From contig CBDDII010000003.1 in NCBI GenBank assembly GCA_965228905.1, positions 2,542,001 through 2,606,000 of the forward strand: DNA of 64,000 nt, in the 5' to 3' direction. Under the pieces are notes generated by a model. That model was not told where the DNA came from and searched no databases. It worked only from the letters and a program-made list of their open reading frames with translations. A program made the position numbers and the translations under genes. Each line of letters opens with the position of its first letter. Position 1 is the first letter of the stretch. Source of the stretch: CALKXV01 sp965228905. Its GTDB lineage: Bacteria > Pseudomonadota > Alphaproteobacteria > Rhodobacterales > Rhodobacteraceae. Below, piece after piece: positions 1 to 10,397 of this stretch.

Positions 1-55
1 AGCTTGCGCCACGGGGAGGCACTTGGTCTGAGCCACAAGCTAATCGCGGGCGCTG
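1..55. repeat. Terminal direct repeat, left copy
   Basis: The first 41 bases match 27729-27769 exactly, followed by a one-base indel and one mismatch within the next 13 bases. It lies just beyond the 3' end of the LINE. It is either the 5' end of a second LINE copy in tandem, or an unusually long target-site duplication. The base before position 1 is outside the window, so the two cannot be separated here. Confidence 0.8.
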
Positions 56-145
56 TTTTTATTCCCTCGTGCCTCAGTCGTGAGCGGATGGACTCCGTCT
101 CACTCTGATCTTTTGTGGCGAGGCTTTAAGCCAAGGCCACTCGCT
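56..145 (-). other. LINE 3' untranslated region
   Basis: This stretch lies between the RNase H stop codon and the terminal direct repeat. On the minus strand it contains GGGAATAAAAACAGC near its end, which includes an AATAAA hexamer. Dinoflagellate genes are not known to depend on that hexamer, so it may belong to the element. No poly(A) or short tandem tail was seen. Confidence 0.5.
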
Positions 146-2943
146 TCACTCGGCTTCAGCAGCCGGTGCTGTACACATCATGTGCATCTCCAGCCTGGTT
201 CCGGCCAGAGACGAAAAACGAACCATGTCGACTTCACGCAGTTTAGCCTCTTCCTTTTGGCTAGCCCAGACTTGCCGATCAGCACCACTGCACCTGAGCG
301 CACAGTGCCTCCTGGCAGCGTCGTCCGCCTTGTCATTCAAACGTCTACAGTCCTCGGCATTGTAGCCCTCCGGCGCGCACCAGCGGGGCCGCTTGCCGTG
401 TGAAGGCACCCAATGTAGAGAAACACGGATGCCACGACGTCGAATGTTGTTAATTGCAGTTTGGGCTCGCTGGGCAAGTAGAGGGAGGCAACACGAGCTG
501 GGAGCGAAGACGGCCTTGATAGCGGAATCACAGTCCACAAACACAGTGATCTTTCTAGGGCCTCGAGCACACAAGACCAGAGTCTCAAACAGCACAGTTA
601 AAGCCAAGAGCTCCATGCGGAACGGTGTCTGGTCTTCCTGCTCGTCGGCATCCGCATAGCTGAAAGAGGGCCTCTCAGAAACCACTGCGAAGGAGCCAAT
701 GTCGTGCTGCGAGCTGCCATCGGTTGCCAGCATCATCTCATCAGGCGAAGAATCACAAGCTTGTTGGAGCATGTCTCGCAACGTCGGCCCTGGCGGTTTG
801 TTGACTCGCGGAGCAGGAGGAAACTCTCTCAAAGGGGCCCCACACAGCCTCTCCTCAACTCGGTCAGTAGGTGCCGGCACTTCCGGTCGCTCGCCCTGTA
901 ACGCCGGGCACGTCCACAGCAAGTGGGCGCGGCTCGGCCATTTCTTTCCACACATACAAGCCACGTCTTCTGTGACTCGAAGACGTGTCGCATGAAACCA
1001 AGCTTGGCCCGCAGTCGCCATCGCTGCACGGCGATCGGCCTGAGTCCCTGCGCGGTAGACGGCCTGGTGTCCGGCAAAAGCAAAGCGGGTGCCCGGGGTA
1101 GGCATTGGGAGGCTTAAACCAACCGCTAGGGAAGGGTCGGGTCTATGCAGGGACCTAGCAATTCGCCCACATGCAAATGTGGCTTGGAGTTTGTGGTGAT
1201 CGACAAGCCATCCACGAAGCACTGCTGGGGAATCATTTCCTAAGTGATAGAACCGGGCTTGACCATAGTCATCGCGTCGCGTGATGGTCCTAGCATGCGG
1301 GTTCAAATGCCATCCCAGTCGACGAAGAACCTGGTTAGCTGCAGGGAGTCCATTGCACCTGCCAGCCTGGATTTCCGCCAAGGTGAGGGACTCAGGCAGC
1401 TCACCCACTGAGGTCAAGAGCCGTTCAGCCGCTCGCAAAGCCGACCAGTCCGACAGCCAATGTACATCAAGCTCCCATCCGAGCACTTGGCCAACCAGGA
1501 TGCGTGGAGCTTCCTGGGTGAGGCTTTTCTGGAAAGCAAATCGCACTGAACAAGCAACTTTCTCTAAGATGCTAAGGTCCGGGAGAGCGACTCCAGCCGC
1601 CCAAAACATCGCAGGAAAGATCAAGGACTTAAGAAGACGAGCTTTAACATCAAGACTGAAGCCTGTGTTGGCTGCAAGGCGGGCTCGCACCTGCAACTTT
1701 TCCAGACTCAGCTTCAGCAGTCCAGCCTGGCCATTCTCGGGGGATAGGCGGATGTCTAGGAAATCCAGGGATGTGGCTTGCTCGTACCCTCGGTTCGAAG
1801 CTAAAGCGTGCCACGGCCCTTCAGCTGACACAGTCACCAAACAACACTTCTTAGCTCGACACGTTAAGCCTGCAGCATGATCAAACTGGTCACTTCTTGC
1901 CAGGGCTTGTCGTGCCTCTGCGTGCGTGGCCTGGTCTCCTGGACCCCACAAGCAACGATCATCCACAAAGATGCCGCATTCCACGTGTGGTCCTATCACA
2001 TGTTCGGTCCAAAGGAAACCTAAACCCAAACTAAGGAGCGGGCTAAGGGGGCAACCCTGCAACACACCATGCATGGCTGGTCGCCACTCCGAGTCTGTGA
2101 CTCCCCCTGCAGTGAAAAGCCGTTCCTGATGGCTGTAGAAAGCATCCACCAAAGCAATGATTTGAGGCGGGGCCCCAAGCTTTTGCAATGTTCTGTGGAT
2201 GATCTTACTAGAAATCGCATCAAAGTAGGCATGCAAATCTTGCTGGACGAAGGTTTGTGTGCCTGCCGACCATGCATCGAAAATGCGCTTATGGAAGTCA
2301 GCCGCCGACCTCCCAGGTGCACCTCCCGACGCGCGATGACTACACCATGTGGCCGTCCATGGCCGGAGGCGGCGAACGAGAGCGCGAGCGCCGGCTCTCC
2401 ATGCCACCGACACCAAGGCAATGGGTCTCGTTTCATTCACCCGCTTGTCAAGCAAGACAATGGTCGAGCGCTGCCATTGACGAGGGACGACTCCACTCGC
2501 AAGGACACCATTCCATAACGTGGCAAACATGTGCCACCAAGCTGAAGGCAATTTGGTGAGCTCTGACGCGCGCCATTGGTCAGGCCCTGGAGCCTTCCTG
2601 CGCATCTTGTGCATGGCCTTCTTAAGCTCATCACCTGTCAGCTCAAAGCTTCCATCATGTTGCTCACGATTAGGCATATTTGCTAGAATGGCGTCAAAAG
2701 CATCCAGGTCGGGCTGCTGGGCTGGATTTTGCCACTTACGCATCCATTTTTCCCCTTCGTTTTGCACCTTGGCCGCAGGGTGCACATAATGTACCGGAGT
2801 AACCACTGGATCAACGGTCGGCGCAAGCCGCATAGCGACCTCAGCCCGTCTTTTGACCCAGCTGGTCGCGCTGGTGACCGAGTCCCGGACAGAAGCTCGC
2901 CACTGCTCGAGCCGCACCTGCTTTTCCTGGTCTCGGTACTGTT
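146..2943 (-). CDS. LINE reverse transcriptase and RNase H portion
   Basis: This is the C-terminal half of the LINE polyprotein, which copies element RNA into DNA at a nicked target. Counting from a GTG at 2917 (923 residues), the RT motifs are QQDLHAYFDAI (about 224-234, motif A), GVLQGCPLSPLL (284-295, motif B) and the catalytic FVDD (317-320). A C-x-C...H...C cluster at about 654-670 resembles the zinc-binding region after RT in many LINEs. RNase H follows, with D733 (ATDGSS), E769, D795 or D797, and the HWVPSH and NDKAD motifs near 835-865, so all four catalytic positions appear present. The GTG is not a true start: the frame runs upstream to 2943, where the DNA transposon interrupts it, and the missing N-terminal part is at 22454-27682. 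No stop or frameshift was seen in this half, which suggests recent activity. Confidence 0.9.
2942..2943. repeat. 2-bp target-site duplication, left copy (TT)
   Basis: TT directly precedes the left inverted repeat and TT (22452-22453) directly follows the right one. Keeping one copy gives GAG AAA CAG TAC CGA on the minus strand, which rejoins the LINE frame. Two bases is weak alone; the frame restoration is the stronger evidence. CACTA/EnSpm elements make 2-3 bp duplications. Confidence 0.65.
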
Positions 2944-3111
2944 CCTGATAGATCTTTTGGGTGTAAATTTACATTTTACATTTTTTAATTTTTTACACCC
3001 TTTGGGGTGTAAATTTTTGTCATGAAATTTACACTTTTGGGTGTAAATTTCGGGGTGTAATTTACACCCCGGGGGTGTAAATTACACCCCTTGGGGTGTA
3101 AATTATACACC
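2944..3111 (+). repeat. Left terminal inverted repeat
   Basis: The first 30 bases equal the reverse complement of 22422-22451. After a diverged middle, a second block around ACACTTTTGGGTGTAAATTT matches again. The repeat is built from variants of the self-complementary motif GGGTGTAAATTTACACCC, present several times, which may be binding sites for the transposase. Confidence 0.85.
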
Positions 3112-3118
3112 TATTTTC

Positions 3119-3184
3119 TGCAAAAAAACACTCTGTTTTGGTATATTTTCCTGCAAAAAGCACTCTGTTTTGGTACATTTTCAG
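3119..3184. repeat. Short direct repeat next to the left inverted repeat
   Basis: Two adjacent copies of a ~32-bp unit containing AAGCACTCTGTTTTGGTA lie just inside the left inverted repeat. The right end also has a two-copy direct repeat (22195-22296) but of different sequence. Such subterminal repeats are common in CACTA elements. Confidence 0.6.
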
Positions 3185-4212
<1,028 letters not shown>

Positions 4213-4290
4213 CTAGAAGTGCACTGGAAGTCCAAATTTTCCCCTTTAGCACCGCGGAGTTTCATCTCCGTGGATTGACAAAAAGGCACC
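4213..4290 (-). pseudogene. Relic fragment of the element's transposase
   Basis: About 78 bases match the transposase exon at 7335-7409 with small indels, including the stretch for the first catalytic region (HGDETPVLGKGK). The indels break the frame. It shows that transposase pieces have been copied within this element or carried in from a related one. Confidence 0.75.
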
Positions 4291-4430
4291 CTAACTCGGT
4301 GTAACACCAAGAAAGGGACACAAGACTGCTCTCCCCTGCCCTAACTCGGTGTAACACCAAGAAAGGGTCACAACCGTCTCGTCGTTGAGGATAGTAAAAG
4401 GATTTCGTCCGTGAGGCCGAACGATGCTGC

Positions 4431-4928
4431 CTAGCTTCGGGAACACGCCGGACAATAGGCATTCGCCCACTTCTTCGCGGCCTGCCATCCCAAATGGCGA
4501 AGTGCCTTTGGCCAAGAGCCGCCGCAGTCAGGAAAGGTCACGACACATCTGCGACACTGGCGGCATGCCACGAAGTACCAGGAGCTTGCCCCCGAGATCG
4601 CCACATCATAATGCGACACCCCTGGACGATGGGAATGAAACCGACCATCGGGAGCTCGGAATCTGAAACTTCCATGGATGCCAGACTCTGGCATCACGTA
4701 CTCAGTCACTTCTCCCCATTCTGTGCGAAAGATCTCGGGCTCCAAGATGTGCATCTGGGGGTCGCTGCTCTGGCTTTCTGTGGGCAGGGTTTTCTCCCAC
4801 TCCGCCAAGTCTTTCACGAGACGAGAACGAAAGTCTCCTGACTGCTGCTTGATCCAACTCAGGCACTGTTGGTACTGGCTCTCTTCGTGCTGGGCTCGCT
4901 CTGCTTCGGGGTCGGTCGCCAGCGACAT
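4431..4928 (-). CDS. Cargo protein with C-terminal Cys-rich region
   Basis: A 165-residue frame starting MSLATDPEAERAQHEE. The N-terminal half (about 1-60) is charged and helical in character. A central part reads as ordinary globular sequence (FRFRAPDGRFHSHRPG). The last ~45 residues contain C-x2-C-x2-C, a further Cys and a final C-x2-C (ACRQCRRC ... YCPAC), the pattern of a zinc ribbon or treble-clef-like domain. The family is not recognised. Two hairpin repeats follow the stop within ~140 bp, as for the other cargo genes. The frame could continue through a splice near its stop, so the C-terminus is uncertain. The consistent composition supports coding; function is unknown. Confidence 0.6.
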   Translation of the reverse strand: MSLATDPEAERAQHEESQYQQCLSWIKQQSGDFRSRLVKDLAEWEKTLPTESQSSDPQMHILEPEIFRTEWGEVTEYVMPESGIHGSFRFRAPDGRFHSHRPGVSHYDVAISGASSWYFVACRQCRRCVVTFPDCGGSWPKALRHLGWQAAKKWANAYCPACSRS

Positions 4929-4963
4929 GGCAGCGAGATATGAATATGAACACTGCTATATAT

Positions 4964-5225
4964 CGAGCTTTTGATAGCTGTGACAGACACACATGACGAC
5001 TACAAGTGGATATCGAGCTTTTGATAGCTGACAGACACACACATGACGACTAAAAGTGGGGTTTAGGGTAAAGGGTCTGTAGGGTTTGGGGTTGGTGGCT
5101 TCCCTCTCATTCGGACTCGCGAAGAGCTTTTGATAGCTGACAGACACATGACGACTAAAAGTGGCGTTTAGGGTAAAGGGTCTGTAGGGTTTAGGGTTGG
5201 TGGCTTCCCTGTCATTCGGACTCGA
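4964..5225. repeat. Direct repeats with telomere-like tails
   Basis: GAGCTTTTGATAGCTG plus ACAGACACACATGACGACT occurs three times. The last two copies extend through GTTTAGGGTAAAGGGTCTG and GGTGGCTTCCCT to the shared CATTCGGACTCG, a unit of about 110 bp. Just upstream of the 4431-4928 gene on its strand, so it could include that gene's 5' region. Confidence 0.7.
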
Positions 5226-5556
5226 TCTCTGCATCTGGCTCGGAATCTGTTTTTGCCACACAAGAAGACACACAGCGAGAGTTCTCGGCGGCCGTCGGCG
5301 GCCGAAACCTGGCGGGCAGTCGCACAGGGCACAAGTCCACAGACTGCACAGCCTCTTACAAAAAGCTTTGCCAGACGATCACAGGGCTCACAGGCACACA
5401 CTCTTTTCAACTCACACACTGCACAGGATCATCACCCAGAAGCCCCTAACTCGGTGTAACACCAAGAAAGGGACAAGACTGCACAGAGCCTCTCCCCTGC
5501 CCTAACTCGGTGTAACACCAAGAAAGGGACAAGACTGCACAGAGCCTCATGTGTTC

Positions 5557-5782
5557 ATCCTTCACAACTCTCTCCACTGGCAGAAGGCCACACCATCTGC
5601 ACCGAGACCTCGTCGTTGAAGATCGCTTGTCATCCGTCAACCCGAACTTGCCCTTGAACAACGTTTTGCCGTCTTCCTGCCCTTGTCGCAACTCCAGGCC
5701 AATTTGCCGGTTCTCTCGTCTCGAACAACCACATGTCCTCTATGAACTCGCTCTGGTTCTTTCTCGACCCTGCTGTCTGCAG
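5557..5782 (-). pseudogene. Decayed copy of part of the KA-rich cargo gene
   Basis: This segment parallels 11064-11345 inside the 10398-11961 gene. Shared stretches include those for TAGSRK-QS-FIED and KTLFKGKFGLTD. Relative to the intact gene about 75 bp are missing in the middle and the frame is broken. It lies just 3' of the transposase gene and is preceded and followed by hairpin repeats. Confidence 0.75.
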
Positions 5783-5800
5783 CAGGGTCGCGAAAGAACC
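5755..5800. repeat. 46-bp near-perfect inverted repeat
   Basis: Arms at 5755-5775 and 5780-5800 (GGTTCTTTC-CGACCCTGCTG and its complement) differ at one position and flank a 4-base spacer. The intact gene copy near 11330-11345 has only one arm, so the second arm arose by inverted duplication at the edge of the pseudogene. It could extrude as a cruciform. Confidence 0.8.
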
Positions 5801-5813
5801 ATTGTTCTGGTCA

Positions 5814-7963
5814 TCACCCAGACCCGCAAGCCTCTCCTGCACTCGGTGTAACACCAAGCTTCTGCCACTGGAGGTGAAGTGCAAGCCTCATCTTCAAATT
5901 CAGCTTGTGGCTCGCCTCCTCCCTTTGAACACCACGACAGCAGGAAGCCATAAGAGTGCCGAGCTTGGACATGTAGTCCTGGCGAAACCCGAAACACAAA
6001 ACCCCAAAGAAATTAAACCCTCTATAACAGCACTACCAAAACCGCTATACAGAAAAACAATGACCTCTTTGTTGATTGTTCTCGCTCCTCCCCTTTCCAG
6101 CAAGATGTGAGGGAAGGATGAATCAAGTGACTGAGCATGACGATGTGCTGGCAGGCATGCATCCTTATAGATGTTCGTGGACAGGGTTTCGGTTTATATA
6201 TAGAGAGGGTTTAGGGGTTATAGGATTTAGCGGTGGGGCAAAAGGTGTATTTGTATACATAGGTATAAAAGCCACACACAAGTGCCCCAAACTGGCCACA
6301 CATTGAAGAAGCAGAGAATCTTTTCTGTCGGGTTGAAAGCCCGACGACCTTCCGAGCGAAAGCGGTCCCCGACCATAACATACAAGCATGCGAAGTTCTC
6401 GTAGTTCGTTTTCAATCTGTTTGCAGCTTCGGCAGGAAGGCGGAAGTGGCCGTCGCGAATCGGCCATTCCTGCAATATCTCCTCGAACTCGCACGTCAAC
6501 TTAAGCAGCAACCCAATTTCTTGGAAGTCTTGTCCAGGAACGGCAAAATAAGACCACATTGCTTGCATCGCTTCTGCCATGTCTTTTATCTCTGAGGCTT
6601 TTCCCCGAAGTTTCGGAAAGTCTGATTGTTTTTTATACATGCTGAGCTTGTTCAACCTCTGGGAGTAAGGGCTGTGCACCTTGTGATTGTTTTGGTATGT
6701 TTTCAGAAAGGCCCAGAGCTCATGCAAGTTCTCGAGAGGGCTCGCCTGCATCATACCTCCCTCACAAAGCATCCAAAAGACACTTCCGAAGAGCTGTTGA
6801 AGGTATCCGAGGTAACGGCAATGCATTAGGTCGAAATGGACCACCAGCACAGAGCAAAGGGCCTGTTGGAACAGCTTGTTCATGCTTCGATTCGGCCAGT
6901 TCCTCCAAGCCGCACTGGACCATACAGTTGTCCTCCAAGGAGCATCGCTGGAAAAGTTGTGCCAACTATGGGCCCCCCGTTTCTGACACTGGCACAAGCA
7001 GCAAGGGGAATTTGAATTCCACCTTGGAAGCCCCTGAAACTGCGACATGTAGTCCAAGTCTCCACAGCTGGCCACCAGAATGCCTCGCCACCCATCTGCA
7101 AGCCATTGACCAGCTCTGCGGCCCTCAGGACTGCTAGTCTCGAATGTGTATCCCCGCCAGTCTCTGTCTGGCCATCTGCCAGAAAACAAACACTCCAGAG
7201 ACCACAGCAGCATCGCGAAAAAATCCTCATTCGTGTGCTTGTTGAAGGATTTGTGCCAGGCGGCCCAAATGTACAGTTGGCTTGCTTTGGTGCCCGCTGC
7301 AAAAATGTTGCTGAGTAGGGAAGTCCACGAGAAGATAAGTGCACTGGAACTCCAAATTTTCCCCTTGCCTAGCACCGGAGTCTCATCTCCGTGGATTGAC
7401 AAAGGCACCAGTCTGCTCAGGGATCTCTCCTGAGCTAGTGGATGATCTCTGAACTGCGGTAGCTCCTTGGCCCCCTGCCAAAAACGATCTAGATAACTTT
7501 GTCCAGGCATGATCACTTTTTGCCATGCATCCTTGTAGTTGTGGAAAATGCTGCTGAATAGCTCGTGCGGCAGGGTGATGGTGTAGGCATGCTCGTCAGC
7601 GGGCACTCCAGGGATGGGCACTGGCACTTCATGCGAACTCTTTCGCAAAGTGATGCGGCTTAGCTCGCACATCTTTGGCTCCTGCCCCATCAATTTCACC
7701 AAGTCCCTGTTGACATTGTTGCCGTGTTGACCGAAGCTTCCAAGTCTGGCCAAAGGCTCGAGGTCAGATATCGTTTTTTCTCTGGCATCATGCAATGCTC
7801 GCCGGGAAATTGCCTGCAGCTGCTGCGGCGATATCAGGCCCCATGCATACTGCTCCAGGAGCCAGACTCTCAACGTGGAGCCTGCCAGTTCACTGCTGGC
7901 TGCTGCGATGCCAGCACCTGAAAGTCCTTTTCTCTTTCTCGGAGGCGGTCCGAAATCGGCCAT
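5814..7963 (-). CDS. CACTA/EnSpm-like DDE transposase, three exons
   Basis: Proposed exons are 7963-6321, 6163-6088 and 5978-5814, joined in frame to 627 residues beginning MADFGPPPRKRK. Both introns are GA-AG with AG|G at the acceptor. Likely catalytic positions are D193 in HGDETPVLG and D302 in CGDLDYM. The latter is followed by a Cys cluster (CCLCQC, about 321-326). HFDLMHCRYLGY (about 376-387) corresponds to the D-x-MH-LxLG block of Transposase_21/Tnp_2 proteins. The exon 2-3 junction gives SCWKGEDYMSKLG, matching the family's conserved WC..EDFMG-like end, which supports the splicing. The protein would bind the inverted repeats and cut and paste the element. A hairpin repeat encodes its last residues. 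The longer upstream reading frame to 8095 runs through a hairpin repeat and is not used. Confidence 0.75.
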
Positions 7964-8043
7964 TGCACTTGTGCCGTCAACTCCCACAGACCGCCAGGCT
8001 AACTCGGTGTAACTCCAAGAAAGGGACCGGCGGCCCTGCCCTA

Positions 8044-8355
8044 GGACTCGGTGTAACACCAAGAAAAGGACAAGGGAAGTGCTAAGGCTATACATATAGG
8101 TATATGGGATAGGGGCTAGGGGCTATAGGCCTAGGCGGGGCTGGGTTGCCACAGCGACACATGCACAACCTCTACACACACATGTACAAATCCCTGCCCT
8201 ATAACTCGGTGTAACACCAAGACAAGGACAAGGGAAGTGCTAAGGCTATATATAGGTATATTGGGCTAGGGGCTAGGGCTAGGGGCTAGGGGCTATAGCT
8301 ATAGGCCTAGGCGGGGCTGGGTTGCCACAACGACATGCACAACCTCGACACACAT
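8044..8355. repeat. Two copies of a ~150-bp direct repeat 3' of the 226-aa gene
   Basis: Each copy begins with the hairpin repeat, then GACAAGGGAAGTGCTAAGGC, a run of GCTAGGGG units, and ATAGGCCTAGGCGGGGCTG. A third copy lies at 9212-9345 on the other side of the 8508-9188 gene. Confidence 0.8.
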
Positions 8356-8507
8356 GTTTTTTCTGGACCTGTTGTTAGTGACCCAACCCTTGCACACACC
8401 GCCTGGGATCTTTCTTCGCTTTCTGTGCTCAAAATTCACACTGGGCCATCCAGCCCTTTCGCACATTTGCAAGGGCCATCCACAGCCCTTTTTTCAGTTG
8501 CAAAATG

Positions 8508-9188
8508 CTACCAGTTGCGATACCAGCCGTGAGGAGTCCAAACCCATTGTGGTGGCCAGGGGGTCGATGGCCAGGGGGTTGATGGCCAGCGGCTTGAGGT
8601 TGAAGTGTTTGTGCTTGGGGCCCTTGCTGTTCCTGTTCCGCTTGCTCTTGCAGGCTTTGCCACCGTTGGAACCGAATCATCAGGAACCGCATCATCACAC
8701 AAAGATTCGTCGAAGGGCAATGCTTCCGCCGAATCATCAGGAACCGCATCATAACACAAAGATTCGTCGAAGGGCAATGCTTCCGCCGCGAACTTCTCGT
8801 CATCGGCAAAGAGACGGATGGCCACCAAGAGCCGGGAAATGTTGCGAAATTGCACAACGAAGATCCGGTCGTCTTCCTTCTCGTCGTTCAAAACATACAC
8901 GATGTCACAGATCGTTTGACGTTCATCCGCTTTACATGTCACCTTGAAACACTTCGGAAAAGGTCCCTCATGCTCTCGGACAAGCATGAAGCTGCCTGTG
9001 TAAGAGACGAGTGACCAATACCGCAAGTAACGAACCATGATTTCCCAGGGCACCCCATACTCTTTGGTCCAGCTGTCCTGGTCGGCTTTCTTCCAATCGT
9101 CCAAGAGCTGGGCATAGGTTTTCATTGCGATTGGAGACAGCGAGCCATCGAAAAAACACTTCTTTCGCTCGATTGTCCCGAAGAGCAT
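8508..9188 (-). CDS. 226-residue cargo protein with a tandem internal repeat
   Basis: The frame starts MLFGTIERKKCFFDG and has an ordinary globular N-terminal ~130 residues (YAQLLDDWKKADQDSW, VRYLRYWSLVSYTGSFML, FVVQFRNISRLLVAIRLFA). Residues about 136-174 hold two near-identical 19-residue acidic repeats starting AEALPFDESLC, a 57-nt tandem duplication. The end is Ser/Thr/Pro/Trp-rich with WPSTPWPSTPW. No family was recognised. The gene lies between ~150-bp direct repeats (8044-8355 and 9212-9345), as a cassette. A hairpin copy lies just 5' and another about 0.3 kb 3'. The start is the first ATG after the upstream hairpin. Confidence 0.65.
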   Translation of the reverse strand: MLFGTIERKKCFFDGSLSPIAMKTYAQLLDDWKKADQDSWTKEYGVPWEIMVRYLRYWSLVSYTGSFMLVREHEGPFPKCFKVTCKADERQTICDIVYVLNDEKEDDRIFVVQFRNISRLLVAIRLFADDEKFAAEALPFDESLCYDAVPDDSAEALPFDESLCDDAVPDDSVPTVAKPARASGTGTARAPSTNTSTSSRWPSTPWPSTPWPPQWVWTPHGWYRNW

Positions 9189-9211
9189 GGCTCTGGCTCA
9201 CTACAAATCCC

Positions 9212-9345
9212 TGCCCTATAACTCGGTGTAACACCAAGAAAAGGACAAGGGAAGTGCTAAGGCTATATAGGTATATTGGGCTAGGGGCTAGGGGCTAGGG
9301 CCAGGGGCCAGGGGCTAGCTATAGGCCTATAGGCGGGGCTGTGAC
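9212..9345. repeat. Third copy of the ~150-bp direct repeat
   Basis: It matches the copies at 8044-8355, with the hairpin core near 9221 followed by CTAGGGG runs and ATAGGCGGGGCTG. It lies immediately 5' of the 226-aa gene on the minus strand. Confidence 0.8.
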
Positions 9346-9399
9346 AATGCCACCTCTTCGATGGCCATGACCTCCGTGCTAAACTCTCTTAAAAAAGCT

Positions 9400-10397
9400 C
9401 TATATATAGATATGTATGTATGTATGTATATATATATATATGTATGTGTCAACTGAGAAGCCCTTGAACCGCCGAAGCTGAATCCTAAACCCCAAACTAC
9501 AATCCCAAAACACTAAACCCTCAACCCGGTAACCCGAAACCCCAAAAACTCTAAGCATAACAATGAACCCATAGAGATAATAACCGCAATGGCCAAGGGC
9601 TACGAACCTGAATCAGAGTCGTAACCCTCGAACATTGCGGTTATATTATCCACTAAAAGCCACACATGAAGTATCAAGGTGCGGACAGGCGATCCAAAAA
9701 ATAAAGCTAAAGCAAGCATGCTGTGGCCATGTTCACAGGCAACCGGACACCCTGAAACCTATATGTATCAACCCGAACCCCAGAACCCCCAGCTCCAAAC
9801 CGCCCACCTCTTCGATGATCATCACCAAAATGCACCGGCCCTGCCCTAACTCGGTGTAACACCAAGAAAGGTACAGGGGATGCCCACAGACCGCCCCTGC
9901 CCAAGCTCGGTGTAACACCAAGCAAGGTACAGGGGAGTCCACGGGACCCAGAAAATCCCCCTGCCCCCGAACTCGGTGTAACACCAAGAAAAGGAGCGGG
10001 GAGCGATGCTAATCATAGGGTGGCTGAAATGCCACGTCATCGATGAACTTGGTCATGGCCTCAGCGCCAAACCCTCTTAGTACCCCTTACCACACAGCCC
10101 AAACCCATCTAAACCCGAAGCCCCTCCGACAAGCACAGACGTCCCATCTCGCCTCACAAGCCACGGGCACTCAACTGCCCTTTGACTCCTGCCATCTCCT
10201 CCACGGTCTTCTCGCAGAGGTGTCCTCCGGCATGCTCACAATGAAAGGTTTTTCTTTTTGTACAGAACACACTACACCCCACGAGACAACCATGGCCTGC
10301 TCCCAGCAATGTCTTTTGCAAGTTATCGCGGTTGATCTGGTTGCCGTCGGGCAGTTCCTGCAGGTGTATGTCTCAAACTCAGAAATGTGTGGCTGCT
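9400..10397. other. Non-coding spacer with microsatellite and three hairpins
   Basis: A TATG/TA microsatellite lies at about 9402-9445. CCCTAAA-like and CCCGAAACCCC words are scattered over 9470-9560. Three hairpin repeats occur at about 9849, 9905 and 9970, 3' of the KA-rich gene. No convincing coding sequence was seen. Confidence 0.6.

Noticed and set aside
7964..8095. N-terminal extension of the transposase frame
   Set aside because: It translates two hairpin repeats (SWSYTELA, LVLHRVLG), which give similar peptides wherever they occur. The ATG at 7963 starts unique sequence.
10171..10397. The last ~75 codons of an unspliced extension of the KA-rich gene
   Set aside because: The tail after the first donor site is unnatural in composition, whereas removing a GA-AG and a GC-AG intron gives a coherent ending at 10398.
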